This document shows, in pieces, positions 25,070 to 34,336 of a stretch of DNA of 36,502 nucleotides. The number at the start of each line of letters is the position of its first letter. Positions within the stretch are counted from its first letter, which is position 1. The position numbers and the translations under genes are program-made. Location: assembly GCA_030836785.1 (NCBI GenBank), contig JAUPLT010000134.1:1-36502 (forward strand), written 5' to 3'. The notes beneath the pieces were generated by a model, which was not told the origin of the DNA, did no database searches, and was given only the letters and a program-made list of their open reading frames with translations. Source of the stretch: Actinomycetota bacterium (lineage in GTDB: Bacteria; Actinomycetota; Actinomycetes; Mycobacteriales; Mycobacteriaceae).

Positions 25070-25732
25070 CTACTCGCCGCGCAGCAGCAGCCCGCGCAAC
25101 TCGGTCTCCACGTCCGGGGATGCGACGAAGAGCAGTTCGTCGCCCCCCTCGAGGGGCTGGTCTGGCTCGGGCACGATCACCCGCTGACCGCGCAGAATGG
25201 TGACCAGCGCGGTATCCCGCGGCAGGGTGAGTTTGCGCACCGGCCGCCCGCCCCACGGGGTGTCGTCGGGCAGCGTGACCTCCACCAGATTGGCATTGCC
25301 CTTCCGGAATTCCATCAGCCGGACCACGTCACCGACGGCGAACGCCTCCTCGACGAGGGAGGCCAGCATGCGGGGTGTGGAGACCGCGACATCGACACCC
25401 CAGTTGCCGTCGAACAGCCACTCGTTGCGCGGGTCGTTAACCCGGGCCACCACTCTCGGCACCGCGAACTCGGTCTTGGCGAGCAGCGACAGCACCACGT
25501 TGACCTTGTCGTCACCGGTCGCGGCGATCACCACGTCGAATTCTTCGAGGCGCGCGGACTCCAGCAGGCTCAGCTCGCAGGCGTCGCCTAGGCGCCAGTC
25601 CGCCGCCGGGATGGCGTCCGGGTCATAGTGGCCGGGGTTGCGCTCGATCAACGTCACCTCGTAGGAGTTCTGCACGAGCTCGCGGGCGATCGAGCGGCCG
25701 ACGGCTCCCGCGCCGGCGATGGCCACCTTCAT
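25070..25732 (-). CDS. ceoC: RCK (TrkA-type) potassium uptake regulator CeoC
   Basis: 220 residues. RCK_N Rossmann domain: GAGAVG at 7-12 with Glu30 at the end of strand 2 (IIER/LIERN), so it should bind NAD(H) or an adenine nucleotide. The RCK_C domain (about 140-218: VEVTLPDDTPWGGRPVRKL ... DELLFVASPDVE) follows. RCK proteins gate K+ channels/transporters in response to nucleotides. Its ATG overlaps the ceoB stop by 4 bases (ATGA), so the two are translated together. No TrkH/KtrB-type membrane subunit lies adjacent; the divergent KimA-like gene is the only transporter near. Confidence 0.92.
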   Translation of the reverse strand: MKVAIAGAGAVGRSIARELVQNSYEVTLIERNPGHYDPDAIPAADWRLGDACELSLLESARLEEFDVVIAATGDDKVNVVLSLLAKTEFAVPRVVARVNDPRNEWLFDGNWGVDVAVSTPRMLASLVEEAFAVGDVVRLMEFRKGNANLVEVTLPDDTPWGGRPVRKLTLPRDTALVTILRGQRVIVPEPDQPLEGGDELLFVASPDVETELRGLLLRGE

Positions 25733-26400
25733 TCCCCGGTCCCTTCGGCCGGCGGCTGGGCCGCGATGGCCAGCGCTTCGCCGGCGCGGCCGGACACTGC
25801 GGCCAGGTAGACCTGATCACCGGCCTGGATGACGGTCCTGGGGTCGGGCAGCACCCCCGCGCCGAATCGGATCACGAACGCCACCCGGCCGCCGGTCGCA
25901 GCCTCGAGGTCGGTGACCCGATGACCGACCCAATTCTCGTGCAGGTCGAGTTCGCCGACGGCGACGGTTCCGGTCGGGTCGCGCCAGCGCGCAGTCTCCG
26001 CGTCACGCACCAGGGTGTTCAGCAGTCGGTCGGTGGTCCACGGCACGGTGGCCACGGTGGGAATCCCCAACCGCTCGTAGACGGCGGCGCGTTTGGCGTC
26101 GTAGATGCGGGCCACCACCCGCTGGACACCGAAGTTCTCCCGCGCGACCCGGGCCGAGATGATGTTCGAGTTGTCCCCGGAGGACACCGCCGCGAAGGCG
26201 TCCGCGCGGTCGATGCCGGCACGCAGCAGTACATCCCGGTCGAATCCCATGCCGAGGATCTTCTCGCCGTTGAACTCCAAGGACAGCCGGTTGAAGGCGG
26301 TGGGATCTCGGTCGATGATGGCCACTTCGTGGCCGATCCGGCCCAGAGCGTCGGCAAGCGACGCGCCGACCCGACCGCAGCCCATCACCACAATCCGCAC
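25729..26400 (-). CDS. ceoB: RCK (TrkA-type) potassium uptake regulator CeoB
   Basis: 223 residues from the GTG at 26398-26400, with AGAGGA about 6 bases upstream. RCK_N: MGCGRVGASL (GxGxxG 7-12) with Asp30, typical of NAD(H)-binding. Then RVVARIYDAKRAAVYERLGIPTV and the RCK_C domain (about 135-215: VAVGELDLHENWVGHRVTDLE ... GDQVYLAAVSG). CeoB and CeoC form a heteromeric regulator of K+ uptake in mycobacteria (family knowledge). Start is 90 bases from the divergent KimA-like gene, so a shared control region is likely. Confidence 0.92.
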   Translation of the reverse strand: MRIVVMGCGRVGASLADALGRIGHEVAIIDRDPTAFNRLSLEFNGEKILGMGFDRDVLLRAGIDRADAFAAVSSGDNSNIISARVARENFGVQRVVARIYDAKRAAVYERLGIPTVATVPWTTDRLLNTLVRDAETARWRDPTGTVAVGELDLHENWVGHRVTDLEAATGGRVAFVIRFGAGVLPDPRTVIQAGDQVYLAAVSGRAGEALAIAAQPPAEGTGE

Positions 26401-26453
26401 CAGAAGTCCTCTCGGCCGTACCAGCGCCGACCCGTACCGGTCTCGGGGTCACG

Positions 26454-26482
26454 TTACCGCCAGGGCCGGGAAGGCTTAACCT
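26454..26482 (+). promoter_or_regulatory. Candidate promoter of the KimA-like gene
   Basis: TTACCG (26454-26459), 17 bases, TAACCT (26477-26482), then 8 bases and the GTG at 26491. The -10 is a good TANNNT; the -35 matches TTGACA at only 3 of 6. A transcript beginning at or next to the GTG would be leaderless. Confidence 0.4.
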
Positions 26483-26490
26483 TGGCTACC

Positions 26491-28485
26491 GTGCCCAAGC
26501 TATCGTCCGGCCTGCGCAGGGTGTTGCTGGGACAGCCGTTTCGCAGCGACACACTGGCGCACACGCTGTTGCCGAAGCGGATAGCGCTGCCGGTGTTCGC
26601 CTCCGACGCCATGTCTTCGGTGGCCTACGCCCCCGAAGAGGTCTTTCTGGTGCTCTCGGTGGCGGGTTTGTCCGCCATCACGATGGCACCGTGGATCGGG
26701 GTGGCGGTCGGTCTGGTGATGCTGGTGGTCGTCGCCTCCTACCGGCAGAACGTCCATGCCTACCCCTCCGGGGGCGGCGACTACGAGGTCGTGACCACCA
26801 ACCTGGGGCCGACCGCGGGGCTGACGGTGGCGAGCGCCCTTCTCGTCGACTACGTGTTGACGGTGGCGGTGTCGATGGCATCGGCGATGTCCAACATCGG
26901 CTCGGCGGTGCCGTTCGTGGCCCAACACAAGGTGCTGTTCGCGGTGACGGCGATTCTGCTGCTGACCGCGATAAACCTGCGCGGGATCCGGGAGTCCGGC
27001 ACCGCGTTCGCAGTTCCCACCTACGCGTTCATCGCCGGCATGTTCCTGATGCTGGGCTGGGGTTTCTTCCAGATCCATGTCCTGGGCCACGACCTGCGCG
27101 CGGAGTCGGCCGGGTTCGAACTGCAGTCCGAGCACGGCGACATCATGGGCCTTGCCCTGGTGTTTCTGGTGGCCCGGGCGTTCTCTTCCGGGTGTGCGGC
27201 GCTGACCGGTGTGGAGGCGATCAGCAACGGGGTGCCGGCCTTCCGGAAGCCCAAGTCGCGCAACGCCGCAACCACGCTGCTGATGCTCGGCGGTATCGCC
27301 GTCACGCTGCTGATGGGCATGATCCTGCTGGCCATGGACACCGGGGTGAAGATCGCCGAACGGCCGGCCGAGCAGCTCATCGGCGCCCCGGCGGACTATC
27401 AACAGAAGACGCTGGTGGCGCAGCTCGCCGACGCGGTGTTCCACGACTTTCCGGTCGGCCTCTACCTGATCGCCGGGGTCACCGCGCTGATCCTGGTGTT
27501 GGCCGCGAACACCGCGTTCAACGGCTTCCCGGTACTCGGGTCGATCCTGGCCCAGGACCGTTTCCTGCCGCGCCAACTGCACACCCGCGGCGACCGCCTG
27601 GCCTTCTCCAACGGCATCCTGTTCCTGGCCTTCGCCGCAATCGCCTTCATCGTGGCCTTCCGCGCCGAGGTCACCCAGCTGATCCAGCTCTACATCGTCG
27701 GGGTGTTCGTCTCGTTCACACTCAGCCAGATCGGCATGGTGCGGCACTGGAACCGTCTGCTGAGCAACGAGGACGACCCGGCCGAGCGTCACCGGATGAT
27801 GCGCTCGCGGGCCATCAACACGGTCGGGTTCATCGCCACCGGATCGGTCCTCATCGTGGTTCTGGTCACCAAGTTCCTGGCCGGCGCCTGGATCGCCATC
27901 GTCGCGATGGGTGCACTCTTCGTGCTGATGAAGGCGATCCACCGGCACTATGAGACGGTGTCGAAGGAACTCACCCCCGCCGAGGATGAGCGCGGCGAGA
28001 TCGTGTTGCCGTCCCGCAATCACGCCGTGGTCCTGGTGTCGAATATGCAACTACCCACGCTGCGGGCGCTGTCCTACGCTCGGGCGACCCGGCCGGACGT
28101 GCTGGAGGCGCTGACCGTCAACGTCGACGACGTGGAGACCCGCAAGCTCACCCTCTCCTGGGAGAGCAGCGACGTCTCGGTTCCGCTGAAGGTGGTGTCC
28201 TCGCCGTACCGTGAAGTCACCGGGCCGGTGCTTGACTACGTCAAGCGGATCAGCAGGGAGGCGCCGCGGACGGTGGTGACGGTGTTCATCCCCGAGTACG
28301 TCGTCGGACACTGGTGGGAGGGGTTGTTGCACAACCAGAGCGCGCTTCGGCTCAAGACCCGCTTGCTGTTCATGCCCAACGTCATGGTGACCTCGGTGCC
28401 GTGGCAGTTGCACTCCTCGGACCGGGTCAAACAGCCCGAACAGCAGAGCGCCCCCGGCGACGTCCGCCGGGGGTTCGGGGAATGA
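26491..28485 (+). CDS. KimA-like (KUP/APC superfamily) potassium transporter, Rv2690c type
   Basis: 664 residues, about 12 TM helices (to about residue 490) followed by a C-terminal cytoplasmic domain (about 495-650). It is usually annotated APC amino-acid permease, but I read strong similarity to Bacillus KimA, a K+/H+ symporter. KimA potassium-site residues have counterparts here: ASDAMSSVAY gives Asp39 and Tyr46 (KimA Asp36/Tyr43), LLVDYVLTVAVS gives Asp120, Thr124 and Ser128 (KimA 117/121/125), and SSGCAALTGVEAIS gives Thr239. The C-terminal domain with LHNQSALRLKTRLL also matches. The GTG at 26491 (PKLSSGLRR) matches the M. tuberculosis N-terminus; TTG 26482 with GGAAGG upstream is an alternative. 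The gene is divergent from the RCK genes ceoB/ceoC. K+ transport is inferred, not proven. Confidence 0.85.
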   Translation: MPKLSSGLRRVLLGQPFRSDTLAHTLLPKRIALPVFASDAMSSVAYAPEEVFLVLSVAGLSAITMAPWIGVAVGLVMLVVVASYRQNVHAYPSGGGDYEVVTTNLGPTAGLTVASALLVDYVLTVAVSMASAMSNIGSAVPFVAQHKVLFAVTAILLLTAINLRGIRESGTAFAVPTYAFIAGMFLMLGWGFFQIHVLGHDLRAESAGFELQSEHGDIMGLALVFLVARAFSSGCAALTGVEAISNGVPAFRKPKSRNAATTLLMLGGIAVTLLMGMILLAMDTGVKIAERPAEQLIGAPADYQQKTLVAQLADAVFHDFPVGLYLIAGVTALILVLAANTAFNGFPVLGSILAQDRFLPRQLHTRGDRLAFSNGILFLAFAAIAFIVAFRAEVTQLIQLYIVGVFVSFTLSQIGMVRHWNRLLSNEDDPAERHRMMRSRAINTVGFIATGSVLIVVLVTKFLAGAWIAIVAMGALFVLMKAIHRHYETVSKELTPAEDERGEIVLPSRNHAVVLVSNMQLPTLRALSYARATRPDVLEALTVNVDDVETRKLTLSWESSDVSVPLKVVSSPYREVTGPVLDYVKRISREAPRTVVTVFIPEYVVGHWWEGLLHNQSALRLKTRLLFMPNVMVTSVPWQLHSSDRVKQPEQQSAPGDVRRGFGE

Positions 28486-28495
28486 CGGTCCGGCG

Positions 28496-29677
28496 GTGAC
28501 GACTCCGCTGGAACTTGAGCTGACCACGGGGTCTGCTGCCAACGGCGGCAGTTGCGTGGCACGCCATGAGGGGCGCGTGGTGTTCGTGCGTTACGCGCTA
28601 CCCGGTGAGCGGGTCCGGGCACGGGTGACCGCCGAGAAGGGCTCCTACTGGCATGCCGAGGCGGTCGAGGTGCTCGACGCCGCGCCGGAGCGGATCCCGT
28701 CGTTGTGCCCGATCGGTGGGGTCGATGGTGCCGGGTGCTGCGATTTCGCTTTCGTCGATCCCGTTGGCGGGCGGTTGATCAAGGGCCAGGTGGTCGCTAA
28801 TCAGCTTGCGCGGCTGGGCGATTGGCACTGGGAGGGAACCGCCGAACCGGTCGGCGACGGCGATGCTCGCGGCTGGCGTACCCGGGTGCGGTTGGACACC
28901 GACGCCGAGGGCCGGGCCGGGTTCCACCGCTACCACAGCGCCGAACTGGTCACCGACCTGCGGTGCGGGCAGTTACCCGACGGCATGCTGGCCGGACTGG
29001 ACGGCCCGCGCTGGAGCAACGGCCAGCAGGTGCACGTGGTGGTTGATGACGACGGTTGCCGGCACGTGGGCGTGACCTCGGCCGACCGGCGCGGGGCGGC
29101 CATTGCCGAAGGTTCCGGCGAGGTGCTTCAGCGGGTGGGGGAGCGCGAGTGGCGACTCCCGGTCGACGCGTTCTGGCAGTCCCACCGGGACGCTGCGGCC
29201 ACCTACAGTGCGCTGGTGCGGCAGTGGGCCGGTGACCTGCCCGGCGCTCGGGCCTGGGACCTCTACGGCGGCGCCGGGGTGCTGGCTGCAGCTCTGGCCG
29301 ACGCGGTCGGCGAACGCGGCCGGGTGCTCAGCGTGGACACTTCGTGGGCTGCTTCGGCGGCCGCGCGGGTGGCCCTGGCCGATCTACCCACGGTGCGGGT
29401 GGTGACCGGATCGGTGCGTGCGGTGCTGGCAGACCAGCGCCACCCGGCCGATATCGCGGTGCTCGACCCGCCCCGGGCCGGTGCCGGAAAGGCCGTCATC
29501 GACCTGGTCGCCGCGGCCGGAACCTCGCGGGTCATCCATATCGGCTGCGAGGCGGCCGCGTTCGCCCGTGATGTCGGCCTGTACCGCTCCCGCGGCTACC
29601 AGGTGGAGCGGATTCGGGTGTTCGACGCCTTCCCGCTCACCCACCACGTGGAGTGCATCGCGCTGCTCACCCGGTAG
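28496..29677 (+). CDS. TRAM-domain class I SAM-dependent RNA uridine-5-methyltransferase (RlmD/TrmA family, Rv2689c type)
   Basis: 393 residues. An N-terminal TRAM domain (about 1-60, LELELTTGSAANGGSCVARH ... VRYALPGERVRARV) binds RNA. The C-terminal Rossmann methyltransferase has SAM motif DLYGGAGVLAAAL, the DPPRAGAGK motif, and the catalytic-Cys motif HIGCEAAAFARD, normally SCxPxTxxRD. The family makes 5-methyluridine in rRNA or tRNA. Cysteines that bind a 4Fe-4S cluster in RlmD appear as CPIGGVDGAGCC, not the usual C-x5-C-x2-C. The GTG at 28496 is 10 bases after the transporter stop, with a weak ribosome binding site. It is likely co-transcribed with the transporter. Confidence 0.85.
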   Translation: MTTPLELELTTGSAANGGSCVARHEGRVVFVRYALPGERVRARVTAEKGSYWHAEAVEVLDAAPERIPSLCPIGGVDGAGCCDFAFVDPVGGRLIKGQVVANQLARLGDWHWEGTAEPVGDGDARGWRTRVRLDTDAEGRAGFHRYHSAELVTDLRCGQLPDGMLAGLDGPRWSNGQQVHVVVDDDGCRHVGVTSADRRGAAIAEGSGEVLQRVGEREWRLPVDAFWQSHRDAAATYSALVRQWAGDLPGARAWDLYGGAGVLAAALADAVGERGRVLSVDTSWAASAAARVALADLPTVRVVTGSVRAVLADQRHPADIAVLDPPRAGAGKAVIDLVAAAGTSRVIHIGCEAAAFARDVGLYRSRGYQVERIRVFDAFPLTHHVECIALLTR

Positions 29678-29764
29678 GGGCGGCTTTGTAAGATTGGCCA
29701 CAGGCGTGCCGGGAAGTCTGGTCGGCAGCGATCCACCGACCCGTCGACCGCTGAGGACAAGCCC

Positions 29765-31141
29765 GTGAGCCAGCCCGATCCGCCGACGCCCAGCCGTACC
29801 GGGCGAGCGCTGCGCACCTTGCCCACCCGTATCCTGCCGAACCGCATCTTCACCCGCGGATCCTGGTCGGAATCCCGGCGCATCACGACGATTCTCCGTA
29901 AGGAGACCATCGGCGGGGCGGTGCTGCTGGCCGCCGCCGCAACGGCCCTCATCTGGGCGAATTCGCCCTGGGCGGAGTCCTACCACGCTCTTCGCGATCT
30001 GCGCGTCGGCAGTGACGATTTCGGTCTGCACCTGCGGCTGTCGATGGGCGGCTGGGCGGCGGACGGCCTGTTGGCGATCTTCTTCTTCGTGGTCGGACTG
30101 GAACTCAAACGCGAGTTCGTCGCCGGTGACCTGCGTGACCCGGGCCGCGCGGCGCTGCCGATCGCGGCCGCGGTCGGCGGCATGGTGGTGCCCGCGGGCA
30201 TCTTCGTCGCGTTCACCGCCGGGGTGGGCGACGGGGCACTGCGCGGCTGGGCGATCCCGACGGCGACCGACATCGCGTTCGCGGTCGCGGTGCTCGCCGT
30301 TATCTCCACCCACCTGCCGGCAGCGCTGCGGACCTTCCTGCTCACCCTGGCGGTGGTGGACGATCTGCTGGCGATCACGGTGATCGCGCTGTTCTACACC
30401 GCCAAGATCAACGTCATCGCGCTACTGCTCGCGATGATCCCCCTGGCACTGTTCGCCATCCTGGTGCAGCGCCAGGTCCGGTCCGGATGGCTGTTGATCC
30501 CGTTGGCGGTGGCGACCTGGGCCCTGGTCCACGAGTCCGGGGTGCACGCCACGGTCGCCGGCGTCCTCCTCGGTTTCATGGTGCCGGTCATGCGTCACGA
30601 CGGAGAGCCCGGACCAGGTCTGGCCGAGCATTTCGAGCACGCCATCCGGCCGATCTCGGCCGGCTTCGCGGTCCCGGTGTTCGCCTTCTTCGCCGCCGGG
30701 GTCACCTTCGGCGGCTATGACGGATTGGTGACGGCGCTCAGTGACCCGATCGCCCTGGGCATCGTCTTCGGACTCGTCGTCGGCAAGGCCGTGGGAATCT
30801 TCGGCACCACCCGGATGCTGGCCGCCTTCACGCGCGCCTCGCTCGATGCGGCACTGCGCTGGATCGACGTCCTGGGTGTCTCGATGCTGGCCGGCATCGG
30901 ATTCACCGTATCCCTGCTGATCGGCGAGTTAGCGTACGGATCGGGCTCGCACCGGGAAGACGTGGTCAAGGTCGGCGTACTCGCCGGCTCTTTGCTGGCG
31001 GCCCTGTTCGCCGCGGTTCTGCTGCGGATCCGTAACCGGCATTACCGGGCGGTCTGCCAAGCGGAGAGCACCGATTCCGACCGCGACGGCGTACCCGACG
31101 TCTATCAGTCGAAGGAGCCGACCGGCGGCGGCGCTGCGTAG
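29765..31141 (+). CDS. nhaA: Na+/H+ antiporter NhaA
   Basis: 458 residues. NhaA exchanges cytoplasmic Na+ (or Li+) for two protons. The paired aspartates of the ion site are Asp199-Asp200 in AVVDDLLAI (E. coli 163-164), and the discontinuous-helix Asp169 is in [11 protein letters not shown] (E. coli 133). Other family signatures are [14 protein letters not shown] and [19 protein letters not shown]. The first 45 residues are an added basic Pro/Arg-rich cytoplasmic segment, and the C-terminus ends in a hydrophilic tail containing [13 protein letters not shown], a calcium-binding thrombospondin type-3-like loop. The GTG at 29765 has GAGGA 8 bases upstream. It is not part of the M. tuberculosis order here, but its place beside the K+ genes fits cation homeostasis. 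Confidence 0.95.
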   Translation: MSQPDPPTPSRTGRALRTLPTRILPNRIFTRGSWSESRRITTILRKETIGGAVLLAAAATALIWANSPWAESYHALRDLRVGSDDFGLHLRLSMGGWAADGLLAIFFFVVGLELKREFVAGDLRDPGRAALPIAAAVGGMVVPAGIFVAFTAGVGDGALRGWAIPTATDIAFAVAVLAVISTHLPAALRTFLLTLAVVDDLLAITVIALFYTAKINVIALLLAMIPLALFAILVQRQVRSGWLLIPLAVATWALVHESGVHATVAGVLLGFMVPVMRHDGEPGPGLAEHFEHAIRPISAGFAVPVFAFFAAGVTFGGYDGLVTALSDPIALGIVFGLVVGKAVGIFGTTRMLAAFTRASLDAALRWIDVLGVSMLAGIGFTVSLLIGELAYGSGSHREDVVKVGVLAGSLLAALFAAVLLRIRNRHYRAVCQAESTDSDRDGVPDVYQSKEPTGGGAA

Positions 31142-31144
31142 ACT
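31139..31144 (+). promoter_or_regulatory. Putative dxs -10 box (TAGACT) overlapping the nhaA stop codon
   Basis: TAGACT fits TANNNT, begins with the TAG stop of nhaA, and is followed by 6 bases and the dxs ATG. No Shine-Dalgarno sequence precedes the ATG, so a leaderless dxs transcript is likely. No clear -35 box. Confidence 0.5.
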
Positions 31145-31150
31145 GAGCCA

Positions 31151-33055
31151 ATGCTTGAACAGGTCCGCGGCCCCGCCGATCTGCAGCACCTCTCGCAGGA
31201 TCAGCTGACCGAACTGGCCGTCGAAATCCGGCAGTTCCTGATCCACAAGGTCGCCGCGTCCGGGGGACATCTTGGGCCCAACCTCGGCGTCGTGGAACTC
31301 ACGCTGGCGCTGCACCGGGTGTTCGACTCCCCGCACGACCCCATCATCTTCGACACTGGCCATCAGGCCTACGTCCACAAGATGCTGACCGGACGCTGGC
31401 CCGATTTCGACACGCTGCGCAGCAAGGGCGGGTTGTCGGGTTACCCGTGCCGGGCCGAGAGCGACCACGACTGGGTGGAGTCCAGCCACGCTTCGTCGGC
31501 GTTGTCCTACGCCGACGGTATGGCGAAGGCCTTCGAATTGACCGGGCAGCGCAACCGCCACGTGGTCGCTGTCGTCGGCGACGGGGCGCTCACCGGCGGG
31601 ATGTGCTGGGAGGCACTGAACAACATCGCCGCCGCGAAGCGGCCGGTCGTCGTCGTGGTCAATGACAACGGGCGCAGTTACGCGCCGACCATCGGCGGTT
31701 TGGCCGAGCACTTGGCTGGTCTTCGGTTGCAGCCCGCCTACGAGCGGATGCTGGAGCGCGGGCGCAGTGCGGTGCGCGGCATTCCGTTGATCGGCGAGGC
31801 GTGCTTCCAGGCCATCCACGGGATGAAGGTCGGGATCAAGGATGCGGTTGCCCCGCAGACGATGTTCACCGATCTCGGGCTGAAGTACGTCGGCCCGATC
31901 GACGGTCACGATGAGCATGCGGTGGAGAATGCCCTGCGGCACGCCCGCGGATACAACCGCCCGGTGATCGTGCACGTGGTCACCCGCAAGGGCATGGGCT
32001 ATGCGCCGGCGGAGAACGACGTGGCCGAGCAGATGCACGCCTGCGGGGTGATCGACCCGCAGACCGGGCTGGCCACCAAGGAAGCGGCTCCGGGCTGGAC
32101 TTCGGTGTTCTCCGAAGCGCTGATCGGGTACGCCGCGAAGCGCCGCGATATCGTCGCCATCACCGCGGCGATGCCCGGCCCGACCGGTCTTGCGGCGTTC
32201 GGCGAGCGCTATCCCCACCGGCTTTACGACGTCGGGATCGCCGAGCAGCACGCGGTGACGTCGGCGGCCGGGCTGGCGATGGGCGGCCTGCACCCGGTGG
32301 TGGCCGTGTACTCGACATTCCTCAACCGGGCCTTCGACCAGGTGATGATGGACGTCGCACTGCACAAGCTGCCCGTCACCCTGGTTCTGGACCGTGCCGG
32401 GGTCACCGGGAACGACGGCGCCAGCCACAACGGCATGTGGGACCTCTCGATACTCGGCATCGTGCCCGGTATGCGGGTCGCCGCGCCGCGCGACGGCGCG
32501 CGGCTGCGGGAGGAACTGGGCGAGGCACTCGACGTCAAGGACGGACCAACGGCTCTGCGCTTCCCGAAAGGCGAACTGGGCGAAGATATTCCGGCGCTGG
32601 AGCGGGTTGGGGTCGTCGATGTGCTGGCGCTTCCCGATGACGGTCTGGGTCCCGATGTGCTGCTGGTGGCGGTGGGTTCGTTCGCGCCGATGGCACTGAA
32701 GGTCGCCGAGCGGCTGCGCACTCAGGGCATCGGCGTCACGGTGGTCGACCCTCGCTGGGTACTGCCGGTACCGCGGGAACTGGCTCCGCTGGCCCGGTCG
32801 CACAAGCTGGTCGTCACTATCGAAGACAACGGGCTCAGCGGCGGTGTCGGTTCCGCGGTGTCGGCCGCGCTGCGGGCCGAAGACATCGACACACCATGCC
32901 GGGACCTCGGTGTACCTCAGCAGTTTCTGGACCACTCCTCGCGCAATGAGGTACTGGCCGATGTGGGCCTCACCGACCGCAACATCGCCCGTCAGATCAC
33001 CGGGTGGGTGGCCGCGCAGGCCGTCGACGAACCGGTCGGCGAGCGCGTCGACTAG
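31151..33055 (+). CDS. dxs: 1-deoxy-D-xylulose-5-phosphate synthase
   Basis: 634 residues. Dxs joins pyruvate and glyceraldehyde-3-phosphate in the first step of the MEP isoprenoid pathway, which feeds quinones, decaprenyl phosphate and the MiaA donor DMAPP. Conserved catalytic elements are His40 ([10 protein letters not shown]), the thiamine-diphosphate motif from GDG (143-145) through [16 protein letters not shown], catalytic Glu365 in [11 protein letters not shown], and [11 protein letters not shown]. The ATG at 31151 is 10 bases after the nhaA stop with no ribosome binding site but with a -10 box at 31139. The 3' end overlaps the convergent RNase D gene by 4 bases (CTAG). Confidence 0.96.
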   Translation: MLEQVRGPADLQHLSQDQLTELAVEIRQFLIHKVAASGGHLGPNLGVVELTLALHRVFDSPHDPIIFDTGHQAYVHKMLTGRWPDFDTLRSKGGLSGYPCRAESDHDWVESSHASSALSYADGMAKAFELTGQRNRHVVAVVGDGALTGGMCWEALNNIAAAKRPVVVVVNDNGRSYAPTIGGLAEHLAGLRLQPAYERMLERGRSAVRGIPLIGEACFQAIHGMKVGIKDAVAPQTMFTDLGLKYVGPIDGHDEHAVENALRHARGYNRPVIVHVVTRKGMGYAPAENDVAEQMHACGVIDPQTGLATKEAAPGWTSVFSEALIGYAAKRRDIVAITAAMPGPTGLAAFGERYPHRLYDVGIAEQHAVTSAAGLAMGGLHPVVAVYSTFLNRAFDQVMMDVALHKLPVTLVLDRAGVTGNDGASHNGMWDLSILGIVPGMRVAAPRDGARLREELGEALDVKDGPTALRFPKGELGEDIPALERVGVVDVLALPDDGLGPDVLLVAVGSFAPMALKVAERLRTQGIGVTVVDPRWVLPVPRELAPLARSHKLVVTIEDNGLSGGVGSAVSAALRAEDIDTPCRDLGVPQQFLDHSSRNEVLADVGLTDRNIARQITGWVAAQAVDEPVGERVD

Positions 33056-34335
33056 CTCGGCTGCTGGTTGGCGCCCGGCTGATCCCGGTTCAGCGCCTCG
33101 GCCAGCACCGGCCCGACCAGTTCCTGCTGCCAGTTCCGGGCGCCGCCTTCGCGCAGGAAATCGGCCACTGCGGCACCCACGTCGGACGCCGGCTGCCAGT
33201 CCCAGCACAGCCTGCGGACCAGATCGGGGGAGACCAGGTTCTCCGCCGGCACACCGACCCGGGCGGAAAGTCCGCCCAGCGCAGTCCTGGCAGCCTCGAG
33301 TCGGGCTGCGGCCTCCGGATTCCGCCGCGCCCAGCGGACCGGCGGCGGCGGCCCATCCAGCGGTTCGGTGATGTCGGGAAGGTCGGTACAGCTGCGCGCG
33401 TCGCGTAGCGCATCCAGCCACACCGTGGCGCTGCGCTTCTGTCTGCTGCCCCCGAAGACCGGAAGGGCGGTGATCTCCTCGACCGTGGTGGGCTGGGACA
33501 GCGCCGCGGCGATGATCGCGGTGTCCGGCAGAATCCGGCCCGGGGCGATATCGCGGCCCCGGGCGATCCTGTCCCGCACCGTCCACATCTCCCGAACGGC
33601 TGCCAGCCCCTGCTGGGTTCGGACCTTGTGGATGCCGGAGGTCTTGCGCCATCGGTCACGTCGGGTCGGCGTGGGGTCACTGCGCCGCAGATACTCGAAT
33701 TCCTCAGCAGCCCAATGGCTCTTGTTCTGCTGATCGAGTATCTCGGCGACCGCCTCCCGCAGTTCGAGGAGCACCTCGACGTCCAGGGCGGCGTAATTGA
33801 GCCAGTCTGCGGGCAGCGGCCGCGTCGACCAGTCGGCGGCGCCGTGTCCCTTGGCCAGGCCCAGCCCGAGCAGTCGCTGCACCATCGCCGCCAGATTGAC
33901 CCGGTCGAAACCGGCCAGGCGGCCGGCCAGTTCGGTGTCGTAGAGGGCGGGCGGTCGCAGACCCACCTCGGCCAGGCAGGGCAGATCTTGGTCGGCGGCG
34001 TGCAGAATCCATTCGTCGGATCCCAGCACTTCGGCTAGTGGGGCCAGCACGTCGATCGGGCTGCCGCCGTGGTTCACCGGGTCGATCAGAACCGTTCCGG
34101 CACCCTGGCGGCGAATCTGGATCAGGTAGGCGCGGTTGGAGTAGCGGAAGCCCGACGCGCGTTCGGCGTCGACGGCAAAAGCGCCGCTGCCCGCTGCCAG
34201 CGTCTCGGCGGCCCGGGCGATGTCCTCCGCGGTGACCGAGATCGGCGGCACGCCGCCGGTGGGACAGCGCAGCGGAGTGGGTTCAGGTTCCGGCGGCGGC
34301 ACGGCATCGACGTGGACGTCGTTGTCCTCGGTCAT
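33052..34335 (-). CDS. RNase D-like 3'-5' exonuclease with HRDC domain (Rv2681 type)
   Basis: 427 residues. The DEDDy catalytic set is visible: Asp56/Glu58 (FAVDAERA), Asp115 or Asp117 ([10 protein letters not shown]), and Tyr181/Asp185 (YAALDVEVL). An HRDC domain (about 228-300, [24 protein letters not shown]) follows, which binds nucleic acid. RNase D trims structured RNA 3' ends such as tRNA precursors; the substrate here is not proven. The N-terminal 30 residues are Pro/Glu-rich. The ATG at 34333-34335 follows the DUF3000 stop after one base, so both are one operon. The stop overlaps the dxs stop (convergent). Confidence 0.9.
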   Translation of the reverse strand: MTEDNDVHVDAVPPPEPEPTPLRCPTGGVPPISVTAEDIARAAETLAAGSGAFAVDAERASGFRYSNRAYLIQIRRQGAGTVLIDPVNHGGSPIDVLAPLAEVLGSDEWILHAADQDLPCLAEVGLRPPALYDTELAGRLAGFDRVNLAAMVQRLLGLGLAKGHGAADWSTRPLPADWLNYAALDVEVLLELREAVAEILDQQNKSHWAAEEFEYLRRSDPTPTRRDRWRKTSGIHKVRTQQGLAAVREMWTVRDRIARGRDIAPGRILPDTAIIAAALSQPTTVEEITALPVFGGSRQKRSATVWLDALRDARSCTDLPDITEPLDGPPPPVRWARRNPEAAARLEAARTALGGLSARVGVPAENLVSPDLVRRLCWDWQPASDVGAAVADFLREGGARNWQQELVGPVLAEALNRDQPGANQQPS

Positions 34336-34336
34336 G

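Noticed and set aside
26474-26492. IdeR iron box upstream of the KimA-like gene (CTTAACCTTGGCTACC)
   Set aside because: Shares only short pieces with TTAGGTTAGGCTAACCTAA and lacks its dyad symmetry.
26500-28050. A 516-residue minus-strand open frame opposite the KimA-like gene
   Set aside because: His/Gln/Asp/Arg-rich antisense of membrane-helix codons, no domain, no start signal.
30929-33652. A 907-residue open frame on the minus strand opposite dxs
   Set aside because: It is antisense to a complete, conserved dxs and nhaA end. Its product is Gly/Arg/His/Asp-rich low complexity with no recognisable domain, the usual artefact of high-GC third positions.
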